This document shows, piece after piece, positions 1-12,652 of a stretch of 64,000 nucleotides of DNA. A model generated the notes under the pieces. It did no database searches, was not told the DNA's origin, and worked only from the letters and a program-made list of their open reading frames with translations. The stretch is taken from NCBI RefSeq assembly GCF_032452875.1, contig NC_083878.1:54070878-54134877 (forward strand), in the 5' to 3' direction. Positions within the stretch are counted from its first letter, which is position 1; each line of letters starts with the position of its first letter. The stretch is from Bos javanicus (lineage: Eukaryota; Chordata; Mammalia; Artiodactyla; Bovidae). The translations under genes were made by a program, and so were the position numbers.

Positions 1-660
1 TACAGCCTTGATGTACTCCTTTTCCTATTTGGAACCAGTCTGTTGTTCCATGTCCAGTTCTAACTGTTGCTGCCTGACCTGCATATAGGTTTCTCAAGAG
101 GCAGGTCAGGTGGTCTGGTATTCCCATCTCTTTCAGAATTTTCCACAGTTTATTGTGATCCACACAGTCCAAGGCTTTGGCATAGTCAATAAAGCAGAAA
201 TAGATGCTTTTCTGGAACTCTCTTGCTTTTTCTATGATCCAGTGGATGTTGGCAGTTTGATCTCTGGTTCCTCTGCCTTTTCTAAAACCAGCTTGAACAT
301 CTGGAAGTTCATGGTTCGTGTACTCTTGAAGCCTGTCTTGGAGAATTTTGAGCATTAGTTTACTAGCCTGTGAGATGAGTGCAATTGTGTGGTAGTTTGA
401 GCATTCTTTAGCATTGCCTTACTTTGGGATTGGAATGAAAACTGACCTTTTCCAGTCCTGTGGCCACTGCTGAGTTTTCCAAATTTGCTGACATATTGAA
501 TGCAGCACTTTCACAGCATCATCTTTCAGGATTTGACATAGCGCAACTGGAATTCCATCACCTCCACTAGCTTTGTTTGTAGTGATGCTTTCTAAGGCCC
601 GCTTGACTTCACATTCCAGATGTCTGGCTCTAGGTGATTGATCACACCATCGTGATTATT
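1..660 (-). mobile_element. BovB LINE fragment (RT domain), cut by window edge
   Basis: Antisense BovB, the RTE-clade non-LTR retrotransposon of ruminants. Read on the minus strand it encodes the central reverse transcriptase region, from the segment before the [13 protein letters not shown] motif back through the thumb-proximal part. Several other copies in this window carry the same text, for example 54655-55300. The element continues beyond the left edge, so its 3' end is not visible. It stops near 660, where AT-rich sequence begins. Frameshifts and stops make it non-coding. Confidence 0.9.
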
Positions 661-745
661 GAAGCCATATACAAATCATATAATCTTCCAATTTTTGTCT
701 CAAATATAAAATTTAAAAAATAAAACAGAAAATTTAAGCATCCTG

Positions 746-1113
746 TGATGGTGTTGGAGAACAGTCTTGAGAGTCCCTTGGACTGCAAGGAGATCCAATC
801 AATCCATCCTAAAGGAGATCAGTCCTGGGTGTTCATTGGACAGACTGATGTTGAAGCTGAAACTCCAATAGTTTGACCACCTGATGCAAAGAGCTGACTG
901 ATTTGAAAAGACCCTCATTCTGGGAAAGATTGAAGGCTGGAGGAGAAGGGGATGACAGAGGATGAGATGGTTGAATGGCATCACCGACTCAATGGGCATG
1001 GGTTTGGGTGGACTCTGGAAGTTGGTGATGTACAGGGAGGCCTGGCCGTGCTGTGGTTCATGGGGTCACAAAGAGTCAGACATGACTGAGTGACTGAACT
1101 GAACTGAACTGTG
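746..1113 (+). mobile_element. BovB LINE 3' end
   Basis: Sense BovB 3' terminus. It covers the C-terminal coding part (the [19 protein letters not shown] stretch can be read with interruptions) and the short GAACT-type repeat that ends BovB copies near 1095-1113. It lies head to head with the antisense BovB at 1-660, separated by about 85 bp of AT-rich DNA. Decayed, with no intact frame. Confidence 0.9.
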
Positions 1114-1790
1114 ACAGTACCTTTTCAACTGATCAGTCCCTTTTTCCACACCAAACACTCTCTCTTCTCTTTCCCTCTTCTTCTCACTCTCTATCTTTCT
1201 TTCCTTCTTCTTCTATATCTCCCTACCAGTCTTTCTCTATTTTCCTAGTATAGTCATATACACAGTGTACTTCCCATGGGTTCTACATATCCATGGGTTC
1301 CACATGGGAAGATGACCAGTGCTTCATTATATCCAGATTAGGAACCCTGTGAATTCTGTTGGTTTTCTACCTAATCTTTCAACAAGAGATGACTGAATAC
1401 CTATATTGGAATAATTTTAATCCTTTTGTCTGCTTCATTCTGTACATTTTGTTGAGGATCTACCTGTGTGCTCAAGCAAAAAGTAAAAATATAATCATAT
1501 GTATCTTTATGAGAGCTACTCTACTTGTTAAACTTAGTTTTCCTAATATAGGTCTTACCATTTAGCAGGCTGGGGCAAGACACATTCATGCAATCTTTTC
1601 TTTGCCGATTTGGAACCTAAGCCATTTTCAAAACCTAGCTGCAGTTCTTCTATGATCTCTTGCCCATCTGTTCCCTAAAATTTTAAATCATCTAACTAAA
1701 TTTCAACTAAGACATAACCCAAATTCCCTGGGAGAGCCATGATGTGTATTGTGGGTTCGTAAATAGTAAGAATGATATAATATATGTGAT
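1114..1790. other. Unassigned AT-rich stretch
   Basis: No gene or repeat recognised. Bases 1140-1225 are strongly pyrimidine-rich (runs of CTTT and TTCC). Short open frames here have no recognisable domain and a composition expected of AT-rich non-coding DNA. Confidence 0.5.
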
Positions 1791-1794
1791 TATA

Positions 1795-1990
1795 GACTTA
1801 GAAGCTAGATTAGACTCAAATATCTCTTATTATATATGAGCCTGTGATTATAATTGTTACTTAAATGTGTTGGTTTTCAGTTTCCTGATATATAAGAAGG
1901 AATGATAAAAATATTAATGTCATAGAGTAGTTGTGAGAATCAAGTAAATTAATATAAGAAAACTAGAAAATTTCTAGACACTGAAAATGC
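1795..1990 (+). mobile_element. MIR SINE fragment (old)
   Basis: Bases 1865-1960 follow the MIR core: a CAGTTTCCT-type stretch, a decayed 'TCTGTAAAATGGG' analogue, then GTTGTGAGAATCAAGTAAATTAA, which resembles the family's GTTGTGAGGATTAAATGAGTTAA. Heavily diverged, as expected for a mammal-wide SINE. Confidence 0.55.
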
Positions 1991-4980
1991 TTGGAATTAT
2001 CATATAATAATTATTATATATAACACTGGGTGACAGATAGACTTACTGTCTTATAAGAATGAGGAAATTTAGTCTCAATTCTTATACCATTGAGTCTGCT
2101 GTTTCACATTACTGCATTTCTGCCACATCTCAGGCAATTGTATTCTGAAGTGAAGTTAAATAAATAAACACATCTAATACAGTCATATTTTGCATTGCTT
2201 TTCCAAAATCAAAACTGAAAAAACTTCTTCTCCTAGACACTGATGGAAAAATTTTAGAGAAGGAAGAAAGGTATAAAGTCAAACAGCAATTTAAAATATT
2301 TCTGTTTCTCAATTTTGACAAGTGAAGCCTATCAGAACAAATGTTTCACAATTCACAATTTGTTTTCCAAAACTAAGGTCCCTTTACCTCTTCCTAATCA
2401 ATGTTAGTTATTTCTTCCCTTAGATTTCCCTATGAGCTCAGATCTATCAAAAACCTATTTCAATCTTCTCCACAATCTTCTTCCCTTCTTACAAGTAATA
2501 AGTAAGTGACTAAGACACAGCCAATCTCTATTCTTAGGATGATGTCTCTTCTAGAATTCCCCACAGTTTGGGCCCTTGCAACTGGGATATTGACATAACA
2601 GATTCAAATTGAAATTGTGACTATTTTCAGAAAAATTTCTGGTGAACTGATCTATATGACATATATCTTATTTCTAGTTTATGTCCTTTCTGAACTTCCC
2701 TCCTGACATTCTAACTTCTTGACTACTGAATGTCTTTGTATCTCCAGTAACCAGAGCCTTTTCATCTCTCTGTTTATGTGCCTCAGGTCTCAGTCATGTC
2801 TTTTTCATGTGTTCTACCTTATGACACAGTCATTTCCACCCATGAAGTCCCAAGGGATAATAAAGACACCCGATGGAATTAAATGTACTTAGCTATTTAA
2901 AAAATAATGCTATAATATACTATAGACATTTAAAAATACTATTGATGTGATATTTAACCATAAGGTAAAAAAAGTGTTTTAGTTCATTATGGATTTCCCT
3001 TTGCACCCAATTAGAAATGCTTTAATGCATATAATGCCAAATCAAATGGAATACTATCAATACACTCAAGTACTCTATGCTCTAGTACATTAATCCACTT
3101 TTTTTTCTCACTGCTCAGTAACTCAGTTTTGCATTTTTCCATTTCAAGTCAAGAAGGTGTGTATAAACCCATTCATATTTGTTCTCTAGCTGGCTACAAT
3201 CTGTGGCTACTCAGGTTAGGAACAATATAAACACACATTATAGAACATATTTGTTTTCTGCACTCTCAATTTCAATCGTAAAACAAAGCCTTTCACATTT
3301 TTTAAAACTATGCTTCAGTGCTAAGAGATCAGCTGTAGAAAAAAAATACATGCATTGTTTTATTTGCCTCAGTAGATTTTTTTTTCCCCCAGACTCTCTT
3401 ATGTGGTTAGGCAACTGCTGTGGTCTATGACCATATAGACCTTCACTTTCATACTTATGCAACATTCCACTGTAATAACACTTATCAGCTTTTTCCCTCT
3501 TTACACTTATTGATTGGAAGGAAGACTGAGTGTGATGGCCTATGTAAAGTTTTATTTTCTGGTTGCTTTGAGGATATATCTGGAGAAAAATTTTTACCTA
3601 CGTAAAGCATTGAACTTTCTGTCTGAAGTGTCACCACAGAATTATTACTAAAAAAGAGAAGAAACTGTCATATTATTCAGACAAAATGCTGAAAACACTA
3701 ATGGCAGTAGAAAACACTTTCTTTGAATTAAGGTTAAATAAGACACATAAAAAAATATAAGCAATAATACTCACAATGCTGCCCACTTTTTAGCTCTAAT
3801 TAAAAGGTAATAAACTTACTACAAAATTTATAATGCTAAAAAAAGTAGGATGTGCAAAGTTGCAGTGATGGTATCAATTAAGTAACTGTGATTTTTCTAT
3901 ATGTTGAGAAGCTATTGACACCCGTTGAAATGATAAGTAATATTTGTGCATCTTCAAAGCTATGTTAGAGTAATCTTTAAATAGGACAAATTTATACTAC
4001 ATTCTTTTCTTGGTGTCTTTGCAAAGTGTCTTTTCTTGACACTCTTTTGGTTTCATCTGCTTATGCCCAGAATTAGTTGTATTCAAAACTCACAATCTGA
4101 GGATCCCCTAATGGGAACCATTTGAGTGAAGATCAAAGGAGAAAGATACACAACTGATTAAAAATTAGAGCAATGATTAGTGCAGATTTAAAATTATGAT
4201 GGTGATATTTTACAGATATATGTTTTATTTGTTGTGATAAGGAGCCAGCTATCTGGATAACTTAACAGGGTCTGATTATATAAAAATCAGTGTCTATTTG
4301 TTGACATATAATTAATACATTTTATTGGAACACAGGAAAACTATGAATAAAAAAGGAGTAAAATATTATCAATAAATCATTTCATGGCAAGCTGTGAAAA
4401 AGTATGATTAAGCCCTTTTATACAGATTATATTCTAATTTCTTACTAGGAGAATGTTTTAACTTTCTTTCCACAAGGGTATTTCTAGAGTGCAGCTCTCC
4501 CCAGCTGCTTACTCTGTTAGTGAAGGAAAGGCCATGGTGGGATTTATCCTGAAGAGGGCATTTCAAATTAGGTTAGATTCTTTTTAGAGCTTAATTATTT
4601 TAACTTGTCTACTCAGGTCCTTGGCCTCATTTTTGAATATGAGAATTTTTTTTTATATTGGTAATATTGTTTCAATCAAGTGTTAGATGAAAGTTTCTAC
4701 TGTTCTTATAGAATATATTGGGATACTTTTCATTTTTTGCTATGATACAAAATATTAAAATTACTTTCTACTTCTTTCTCTCTTTAAAAGATAAATAGAA
4801 TTCAGGTGTAGTTTCATGTGATTTTGATATCTTTTATTTGCTATATTTCAACTTCCTTTTCAATGTATTTTACAGTAAGAGAATAGCAAGTAAACTAATG
4901 ACAATGGATATGAAAACATAGAGGACATTAATCTTCTGATAATACAGGTTTTCAATTTTTAGTTTTTCCTTTTTTTTCTT
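1991..4980. other. Unassigned AT-rich stretch, about 3 kb
   Basis: No coding gene, SINE or LINE that I can assign. Short reading frames at 2130-2321 (minus) and 3179-3605 (plus) have no recognisable motifs and look accidental. Older, badly decayed repeats may be hidden here and would need a consensus search to see. Confidence 0.45.
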
Positions 4981-6420
4981 CCAGATATGTGTCCAAGAGT
5001 GGAATTGGTAGATCATATGGTAATTCTCTTTTTGGTGTTTTGAGGAACCTTCATAATGTTTTCCATAGATGCTGCACTAATTTACATTCCCATTAATAGT
5101 GTTCTAAGATTCCCTTTCTTCCACATCCTTCCTAACATTAGCTATTTATGACTTTTGATGATAGTCATTTTGACAGGTGTAAGGTGATATTTCATTGTTT
5201 TGATTTGCGTTTTTGTAATAATTAGTGATGTTGAGCATTTTTTCATATGCCTGTTAGCCATTTGTATTTCTTCTTTGCAAAAATGTCTATTTAGGTTTTT
5301 TGCCCATTTTTGAACTGGGTCATTTTTTTTTTCCTTTTTTTCATGATATGGAGTTGCTAGAGGGCTGCTTATATACTTTAGATATTAACCATTTGTCATT
5401 CATATCATTTGCAAATATTTTCTCCCATTCCATAGGCTTTCTTGCTTTGTGGATGGTGTTCTTTGCTGTGTATAAGTTTTTAAACTTAAATAGGCCCCAT
5501 AAGTTTATTTTTATTTCTTCTGCCTTAGGAGACAGATCTAGAGGAAAAAAACATTGCTATCATTTATGTCAGAGAGTGACATGGACAGCCTATGTTCTCT
5601 TCTAGGAGTTTTACAATTTCTGGTCTTACATTTAGGTCTATAATCCATTTTAAGTTTATTTTTATATATGGTATGAGGAAATGTTCTAATCTCACCCTTT
5701 TACATGTAGCTTTCAAGCTTCCCAAACAACATGCATTGAAGAGACTGTCTTTTCTCCACTGTATAATTCTGCCTCCTTTCTATCATAGATTACTTGACTA
5801 TAGTTGCATGGGTTTATTTCTGGGCTCTCTGTTCTGCTCCACTGATCTTTGTGTCTGTTTCTTTGTGCCAGTACTAGGTTGTTTTGATTATTCTAGCACT
5901 GTAGTATAGTTTGAGATCTGAGAGAGTGATATCTCCAGCTTTTGTCTTCTTTCTGAAGATTACTTAGGCAATTTGGGGCTTTTTGTTGTTATCATATAAA
6001 CTTTAGGATTACTTATTCTAGTTCTGTGAAAAATGGCATGGGCATTTTTAATGGAATTATACTAAATCTATAGATTGATTTAGATAGTATGCCTATTTTA
6101 ACACTAATTTTTCCATACATTCTAAGAGCTTTTGCTTTTCATGTTATATGCTCTTAGAATGAACATATATATTTTCTATTATGCATTCTCTTTGATTTTA
6201 GCCAGTACAGAATTGCACTTAGTTTTGTATATTGATTTTGTGCCCAAAGAGATGATGAAACACTGTAGTATATTTGTAGATTTTATTGGCTTTTCCACTT
6301 AACTGAATATATCATCTTCAAATAATGGCAGAATTTGTGCTCTTCTATTTTAATTATACAATTTTTATTTATTTTTCTTCTCTGTGTCAGATTCTCCAAT
6401 TCTGTGCTGTGCATTCTTTC
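4981..6420 (-). mobile_element. Old L1 LINE fragment (ORF2 3' half)
   Basis: Antisense mammalian L1. The plus strand shows familiar antisense ORF2 text in consensus order: the GATCATATGGTA segment near 5010, the TTTTTGATGATAG/CATTTTGAC segment near 5155-5175, the TTTTGCCCATTTTTGAA segment near 5300, the ATAATCCATTTTAAGTTTATTTT segment near 5640-5662, and the TTGTGCCAGTACTA segment near 5865-5878. Matching fades past about 6420. Divergence and indels suggest an old family; no frame survives. A perfect 12-bp inverted repeat lies at 6118-6129/6150-6161. Confidence 0.85.
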
Positions 6421-8456
6421 TTTAATTACGCCATCTTATAAAGAGTATATTTATATTTTTTTAACTATGATTTTGCTTGAGACTTTTGTTAGTCACCCTT
6501 CAGCTATATTTAATCTGGTGTTAAATTAGCCCACTGAGTTTGTAAATTTGGGTCATTTTATTTCTGCTATTTTTACTTTTTCCAAATAATTTGGGTGATT
6601 TTACCAAAATTATTTTTGGTTTCTGCTGACAGTTTAAGCTTGGCTTCTAACTCCATGCACATTTGTAGTAAATGTAATTTGTCTGTTTTGAAATATGTCT
6701 GGCAAAATACATCAAATATATCTGACAAAATACATCTAGTCTTGTGAAACTATTTTTTTAATTCTTTCTGTTGATATTTAATATTTTCTTTTTTCTTCAC
6801 ATATCTGATCATCTTTATTTTATCTTAGTGAATTATATATATATATATAAATTATAATTTGAATAGATATTTTGAGTATTAAATGATCTTACCTTCCTTT
6901 GCTTTTCTCAGTGTCAGAGGACTTACATAATTAAAATTATTTCACTCTTTTTTCAAGTCTTGAAATTTTTATTAGTTGTGAAAATGACATGAAATAGATC
7001 AGAAAATCATGCAGTGGCTGACTTACTTCTAGCTCATTTCAAATTTTTAACATCTCTTAGGAATATAAACTCAACGAATGATCTTGCCAGATTCCCACAC
7101 TTGTCAGGTCCTGGACTCTGATTCTTGTCCTTTTAAGTCCCAGTCAGCTATCAAAAACACAAATCAAACTCTTAGCTTCATTTTTTACATAATCAGTCTC
7201 AAAGAAACGTAACTCCATGTACTGGCATCTTGCTAGAATTTACGTCTTTCTTCAGTAATTTATCACTATTCTGTTAAATACATCCAAGATTTTAAATATA
7301 GTATTTCTTCAATTATTTTCTAATTTATCATAACTTATGATGATGATAATGATTAGTACAAGATTATCACCACCATCACCATCATCGTAACTGCTTTATT
7401 CACATTGTCATCTCTCTTCTCCAGAACTTTTATTCTCCTGGTTACTACAGGATCTGAGTTTTCATCTTTTCATTTTTTCTAACTTAAAGATTCTTTGGCT
7501 ACATTGTCATTGTCTTTTGTGTCTTTATTGGTGACACAACTCTAATGGCTGCAGTTCCTATACCAGAGACAATCTTGACAGAGGTATAAATGTTTGATCT
7601 CGGCCACTGTCAGCAGTTGCATTATCACCTGGCAATTGGTCAGTTCATTGTCAAAGTAGAAGAAATAACACTCTTAAGACACTAAACAACAAAGCAACTG
7701 AGAGGTTTGAGTTTTTTCCCATTACTCTGAAGCAAAATTGATGTATTCTTGGAAGACTGTAGCATCTGAAAAAAATGCCATGATCAACAACTAGGGACAC
7801 ATGAAGCTCTGCTTCATTTCATTTCTAGCTTAACATAAAGAATAGAAAATAAATTAATTTTTCATGAGTAAAAGATGAAATGTGAGAAAAAGATTATTCA
7901 TACTTTAATTCTGGCTTTAAGAAAACTACTTTCCATTAATTTGAAAGGTGGGAGACAAAGAAGGTACTCAAGTAGTAGCCATGATTTTGCCTCATGGATA
8001 ATAATGAATAATTAACCAGATGATTCTAATGCTTATAAGGATTTACTTAAATGGAGGTACTGAAAACATATATTTTATAAACATTATAGTGATGCAAAAT
8101 CAAGGCTTACTGAAGAGTTATTATTATTTATTTCAGGTCTAGGAAAACTCTTTGAAGTCCCCTGACACACATACACCAGCAGTTTGGGTAGGAACTCCTT
8201 GAATTAATGTAAGTTATCCTGTGAAGAACTATGTGTTCCATGCCTTATGTTGTCATATCATTCACATCAACATCATTAGGATAATAAATGCTAAGTTTGG
8301 CAAAATGCTTTGAAAATTTGGTACGATGCAGTAGATATGCTGATAGAGGAGGATTCTTCCAGCCAATTCATCCACAGCCCTTTTGAAAACTTGTGCAAAC
8401 TCACTGAAAATAGCTGCTCAATGTAAGAAATCTGATGAGATTAATCCCTATCAGTC
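6421..8456. other. Unassigned AT-rich stretch, about 2 kb
   Basis: No gene or assignable repeat. It contains a short TA run (about 6832-6850). At 7339-7388 a GATGATGATAAT block is followed by ATTATCACCACCATCACCATCATC, a degenerate trinucleotide repeat that could fold back on itself. Otherwise featureless to me. Confidence 0.45.
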
Positions 8457-9300
8457 AGAAGGTTTGCAAGTTATTTCTCCCATCCTCTGGGTTGTCTTTG
8501 ATTTTCTTTATGGTTTCCTTTACCATGCAAAATCTTGAGTTTATTTAGGCCCCATTTGTTCATTTTCATTTTTATTTCCATTACCCTAGGGGACAAAACA
8601 ACAAAGTTATTATCGAGATATCAAAAAGCATTCCACATTTTACTCTGAGTTATATAATATCCAGTCTTACCTTTGGTCTTTAATCCATTTTGAGTTTATT
8701 TTTGTGGATTGCGTTAACAAATGTCCTAATTTCATTTTTTTTTTCTGCAATACTTTTTTAAAATTTATTTTAATTGGAGTCTAATTACTTTACAATATTG
8801 TGGTGGTTTTTGCCATACATTCACATGAATCAGCCATGGGTGTACATGTGTTCCCCATCCTGAATCTCTCTCCTACCTCTCTCCCCATCCCATCCCTCAG
8901 GGTCATCCCAGTTTACCAGCCCTAAGCACCCTGTCTCATGCATCTTTTTACATGTAGTTGTTCTGTTTTCCCTGCACCATTTATCGAATAAACTGTCTTT
9001 TCTTTGTTGTACAGTCTTTCTTCTTTTGTCATAGATTAATTAACCATAGGTATGTGGGTTTGTTTCTGAACTTTTTATCCTGTTCCATTTATATATATTT
9101 CTACTTTTGTGCCAGTCCCATACTATTCTGATAACTGTAGCTTTGTAGTATAGTCTGAAGTCAGGGAGGCTGCTCCTTCAGCTCCATTTTTCTATCTCAA
9201 GATTGCTTTGGCTATTTAGGACCTTTAATATCTCCATGAAATTTTAAAATATTTTGTTCTAGTTCTATGAAAAATGCATTGATAATTTGATTTGAATTGC
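8457..9300 (-). mobile_element. L1 LINE, inverted 5' segment
   Basis: Antisense ORF2 3'-part of an L1. It runs from the TTGCAAGTTATTTCTCCCATC segment (end of ORF2, near 8464) toward the CTTTGTAGTATAGTCTGAAGTC segment (near 9145, encoding a YYKAT-like stretch on the minus strand). It abuts at 9300 a sense L1 segment that starts at nearly the same consensus point where this one ends. The two are best read as one insertion with a 5' inversion. Interrupted at 8735-8940 by a younger L1 tail. Confidence 0.85.
8735..8940 (-). mobile_element. Ruminant L1 3' UTR tail nested in older L1
   Basis: Antisense L1 tail: a T-run at the left (the element's poly-A), then TTTACAATATTGTGGTGG, GCCATACATTCACATGAATC and GTGTACATGTGTTCCCCATCC, the antisense 3' UTR of ruminant L1. 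It splits the older L1 between the CCTAATTTCAT and CTTTTTACATGTAG parts of that element's sequence. About 200 bp, strongly 5'-truncated. Confidence 0.8.
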
Positions 9301-10272
9301 TGACAAAGCTTAAATGGCTCAATATAAAAACAATCAACAAATGACCAGAAGACTAAAATAGACATTTCTTTAAAGGAGACATACAGATGGCCAAGAGACA
9401 CATGAGAAGATTTGAAACATAGCTAATTATTAGAGAAATGCAAATCAAAATGAAAATGAGATATCACCTCACACTGGTCAGAATGGCCATCATCAAAAAG
9501 TCTACAAACAGTGAATGCTGGAGAGGTTGTGAAAAATAGGGAGCCCTCCTACGCTATTAGTCAGAATGTAAACTGGTCCAGCCACTATGGAAAACAGTAT
9601 GGAGTTTCCTCAAAATATTAAAAATAGAGTTACTTTATAAACCAGCAATCCCATTTGTTGTCAATATATGGAGAAAAACATGATTTGAAAGGATAAACAC
9701 ACCCCAGTTTACAGCACAATGGTGTTTATAATAGCCAAGACATGCAAGCAACCTAAACATCCATCTATAGATGAATGGATAAAGAAGATGTGGAAAATAT
9801 ATAAATAGAGTATTAGTCAGTGATTAAGAATAATAAAATAATGCATTTGTAACAACATGAGTGGACCTAAATGTTATCATACAAAGTGAAGTACGTCAGA
9901 TTGAGAAAGACACATATAATATGATATCGCTTATATGCAGAGTCTAAAAAATTGATACAAATATACGTATTTACAGATGGAAAGATTCACAAAGGTAGAG
10001 AATGAACTTATGGTTACCAGGGGGGAGGGATAAATTGGTAGTTTGATATTGACATGTACCCACTGCTATATTTTAAAAATTGATAATCAACAAGTACCTA
10101 CTATTGATTATAGCACAGGGAAATCTGCCCAATAAGATTGGGCAATCTAAATAGCAAAAGAATTTGAAAAAGAATTGATACATGTGTACATACAACTGAA
10201 TCGTTTTGCTGTACATCTTAAACCGATACAATATTTCTAATCAATAGTACTCTAATATAAAATAAAAATTGG
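9301..10272 (+). mobile_element. L1 LINE 3' segment (partner of inverted 5' part)
   Basis: Sense L1 from the ORF2 C-terminus (the GACATTTCTTTAAAGGAGAC stretch near 9362, the ATATCACCTCACACTGGTCA stretch near 9460) through the 3' UTR (AACTTATGGTTACCAGGGG near 10004, GCTGTACATCTTAAACCGATA near 10210), ending in an A-rich tail with AATAAA-like text near 10258-10265. It belongs with 8457-9300 as one twin-primed insertion. No intact frame. Confidence 0.88.
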
Positions 10273-10560
10273 AAAGTTCTGGTGATAACTTACAACAGCA
10301 TTATATTCACTTAATATATTGACTCTTATTAAGTTAATAAAAGAAAAAAGGATGATCTGATATACATATATTATAATATAGACTAAAGCCAAGTATAAAA
10401 ACAGAAGAATGATTACATAGTAGAATAAACTTAATCTTCCTTATATAAAAGTAGAGAAATAATATATCATGTCTTATTGGAAAAGATACTGACATGTGCT
10501 TTCTATGTACTTAGGCACTCTAAATTATCTATTAGATTCATTTTACTTTGTAAATTATGC

Positions 10561-10770
10561 TGTTATTGTTTAATCCCTATGACGTGTCCAACTCTTTGAC
10601 ACTATATTGACTGTAGACTGCAAGACACCTCTGTCCATGGGATTTCCCAGGCAAGAATACTGGAGTGGGTTGCCATTTTTTTCTCCAGGAGATCTTCCTG
10701 ACCCAGGGATCAAACCCACATCTCCTGCATAGGCAGGAGGATTCTTTATCACTGAGCCACCAGGGAAGAC
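10561..10770 (-). mobile_element. Bov-tA SINE
   Basis: Antisense Bov-tA. The plus strand starts with the BovB-like tail (GTGTCCAACTCTTTG), continues with the AAGAATACTGGAGTGGGTTGCC core and ends with the antisense tRNA-Glu-derived head (GAGCCACCAGGGAAG, 10753-10768). Non-coding and non-autonomous; its tail matches BovB, whose enzyme is thought to mobilise it. Confidence 0.92.
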
Positions 10771-10882
10771 CTTGAAAATTATAAAACTGACATAAAAGTG
10801 CTAGCATCCTCAAGTCAACATAAATTGCAAGCACTATTATATCCAAATTCAGATTTGTTAACTCCAATTACAATTCTTACGC

Positions 10883-12652
10883 TTTTGTTGTTCAGTTGCT
10901 AAGTTGTCTCCAACTCTGTGACCCCACGCCATGCTTCACTGTCTTTTACTAGCTCCCAGAGTTTGCTCAAGTTCATGTCCACTGAGTTGGTGATGCTATC
11001 TAACTATCCCATCCTCTGCCACCCTCCTCTTTTTCTTTCAATATTTCCCAGCATTAGAGTCTTTTCCATTGAATTGGCTCTTCACATCAGGTGGCCAAAA
11101 TACTGGACCTTCAGTTTCAGCATCAGTGCTTCCACTGAGTATTCAGAGTTAATGTCCTTTAGGATTGACTGGTTCAATCTCCTTGCAGTAAAAGGGACTC
11201 TCAAGAGTCTTCTCCAGCATCACAGTTCAAAAGTATGAATTCTTTGGTGCTCAGCCTTCTTTATGGTCCATGAATACTGGAAAAACCGTAGCTTTGAATA
11301 TGGGTCTTTGTCAGAAAGTGATGTCTCTACTTTTTTAATATGTTGTCTAGGTTTGTAATAGGTTTTCTTCAAAGGAGCAATCGTCTTTTAATTTCATGCT
11401 GCAGTCACCATCTGCAGTGATTTTGGAACCCAGGAATATAAAATCTGTCACTGGTTCCACTTTTTCCCTTTCTATTCACCCTGAAGTGATGTGACCAGAT
11501 GCCACGATCTTAGTTTTTTTAATGTTGTGTTTTGAGTCAGGTTTTTCACTGTCATCTTTTACCCTCATCAAGAGGCTCTTTATTTCCTCTTCACTTTTTT
11601 TCCATTAGAATGATATCATCTTCATATCTAAGCCTGTTGATATTTCTCCCAGCAATCTTTATTCCAGTTTGTGAGTCATTCAGCCTGGCATATTGCATGA
11701 TGCACTCTGTATATGTTAAATGAACAGGATGACAAACAGCCTTGTCATATTCTTTTCCCAAATTTTGAACCTGTCAATTGTTTCATGTCTGTTTCTAACT
11801 GTTGCTTCTTGAATTGCATCCAAGTTTCTAAGAAGCCAGGTAAGGTGGCCTGGTATTCCCAACACTTTAAGAAAATTCCACAGTTTGTTGTAATCCATGC
11901 AGTCAAAGCTTTAGCATAGTCAAAGAATCAGAAGTAGATATTCTTTTTTTTGGAATTCCCTTGTGTTCTTTATGACCCAACAAATGCTGGCCATTTGATC
12001 TCTGGTGTTTCTGCCATTTATAAACCCAGTTTGTACATCTGGAAGTTCTCAGTTCATGTGCTGTTGAAACCTAGCTTGAAGGATTTTGAACATAACCTTA
12101 CTAGCATTTGAAATGAGTGCAGTTGTGCAGAAGTTTGAATATTCTTTGAAACAGCCCTTCTTTGGAATCAGGATGAAAACTAACATTTTCCATTCCTGTG
12201 GTCACTGCTGAATTTTCCAAATTTGCTGACATATTGAATCCAGCACTTTAAAAGAAACTTCTTTTAGGTTTTTAAATAGTTCACTTGGAATTCCATCACC
12301 TCCACTAGCTTTGTTTGAGTAATATTTGTAAGGCCCAGTTGACTTCACACTCCAGCATGTTTGGCTCTAGGTGAGTGACCACACCATCATGGTTATCCCA
12401 GTCAACTGTTTTTGTACAGTTCTTTTGTGTATTCTTGCCACCTCTTATTAATCTTTTCTGCTTCTGTTATGTCCTTATCATTTCTGTCCTTTATCACGCC
12501 CATCCTTGCATGAGAATTCCCTTGGTAACTTATTTTCTTGAAGAGATCTCTAGTCTTTCCAATTCTATTGTTTTCCTCTACTTCTTTACATTGTTCATTT
12601 AAGAAGGCCTTCTTATCTCTTCTTGCTGTTCACTGAAATGATGCATTCAGAG
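10883..12652 (-). mobile_element. BovB LINE, 5'-truncated, 1.8 kb
   Basis: Antisense BovB. The 3' terminus is at 10883-10920 (GTTCAGTTGCTAAGTTGTC). Going right it covers the C-terminal domain, the reverse transcriptase core and the region upstream of it, ending near 12652 in the linker between endonuclease and reverse transcriptase. The minus-strand frame is broken by many stops and shifts. One of the more diverged BovB copies here. Confidence 0.92.

Noticed and set aside
7339..7388. CRISPR-like or structured repeat
   Set aside because: It is a degenerate GAT/ATC trinucleotide stretch in a mammalian genome, without regular spacers.
7500..7590. Possible exon (GDTTLMAAVPIPETILTEV reading)
   Set aside because: A short open stretch with no splice acceptor at its start and a stop soon after; weaker than the 32550 candidate in every respect.
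10021..10200. Apparent coding or regulatory conservation
   Set aside because: The text matches L1 3' UTR seen again at 52600-52860; the similarity is due to shared L1 origin.
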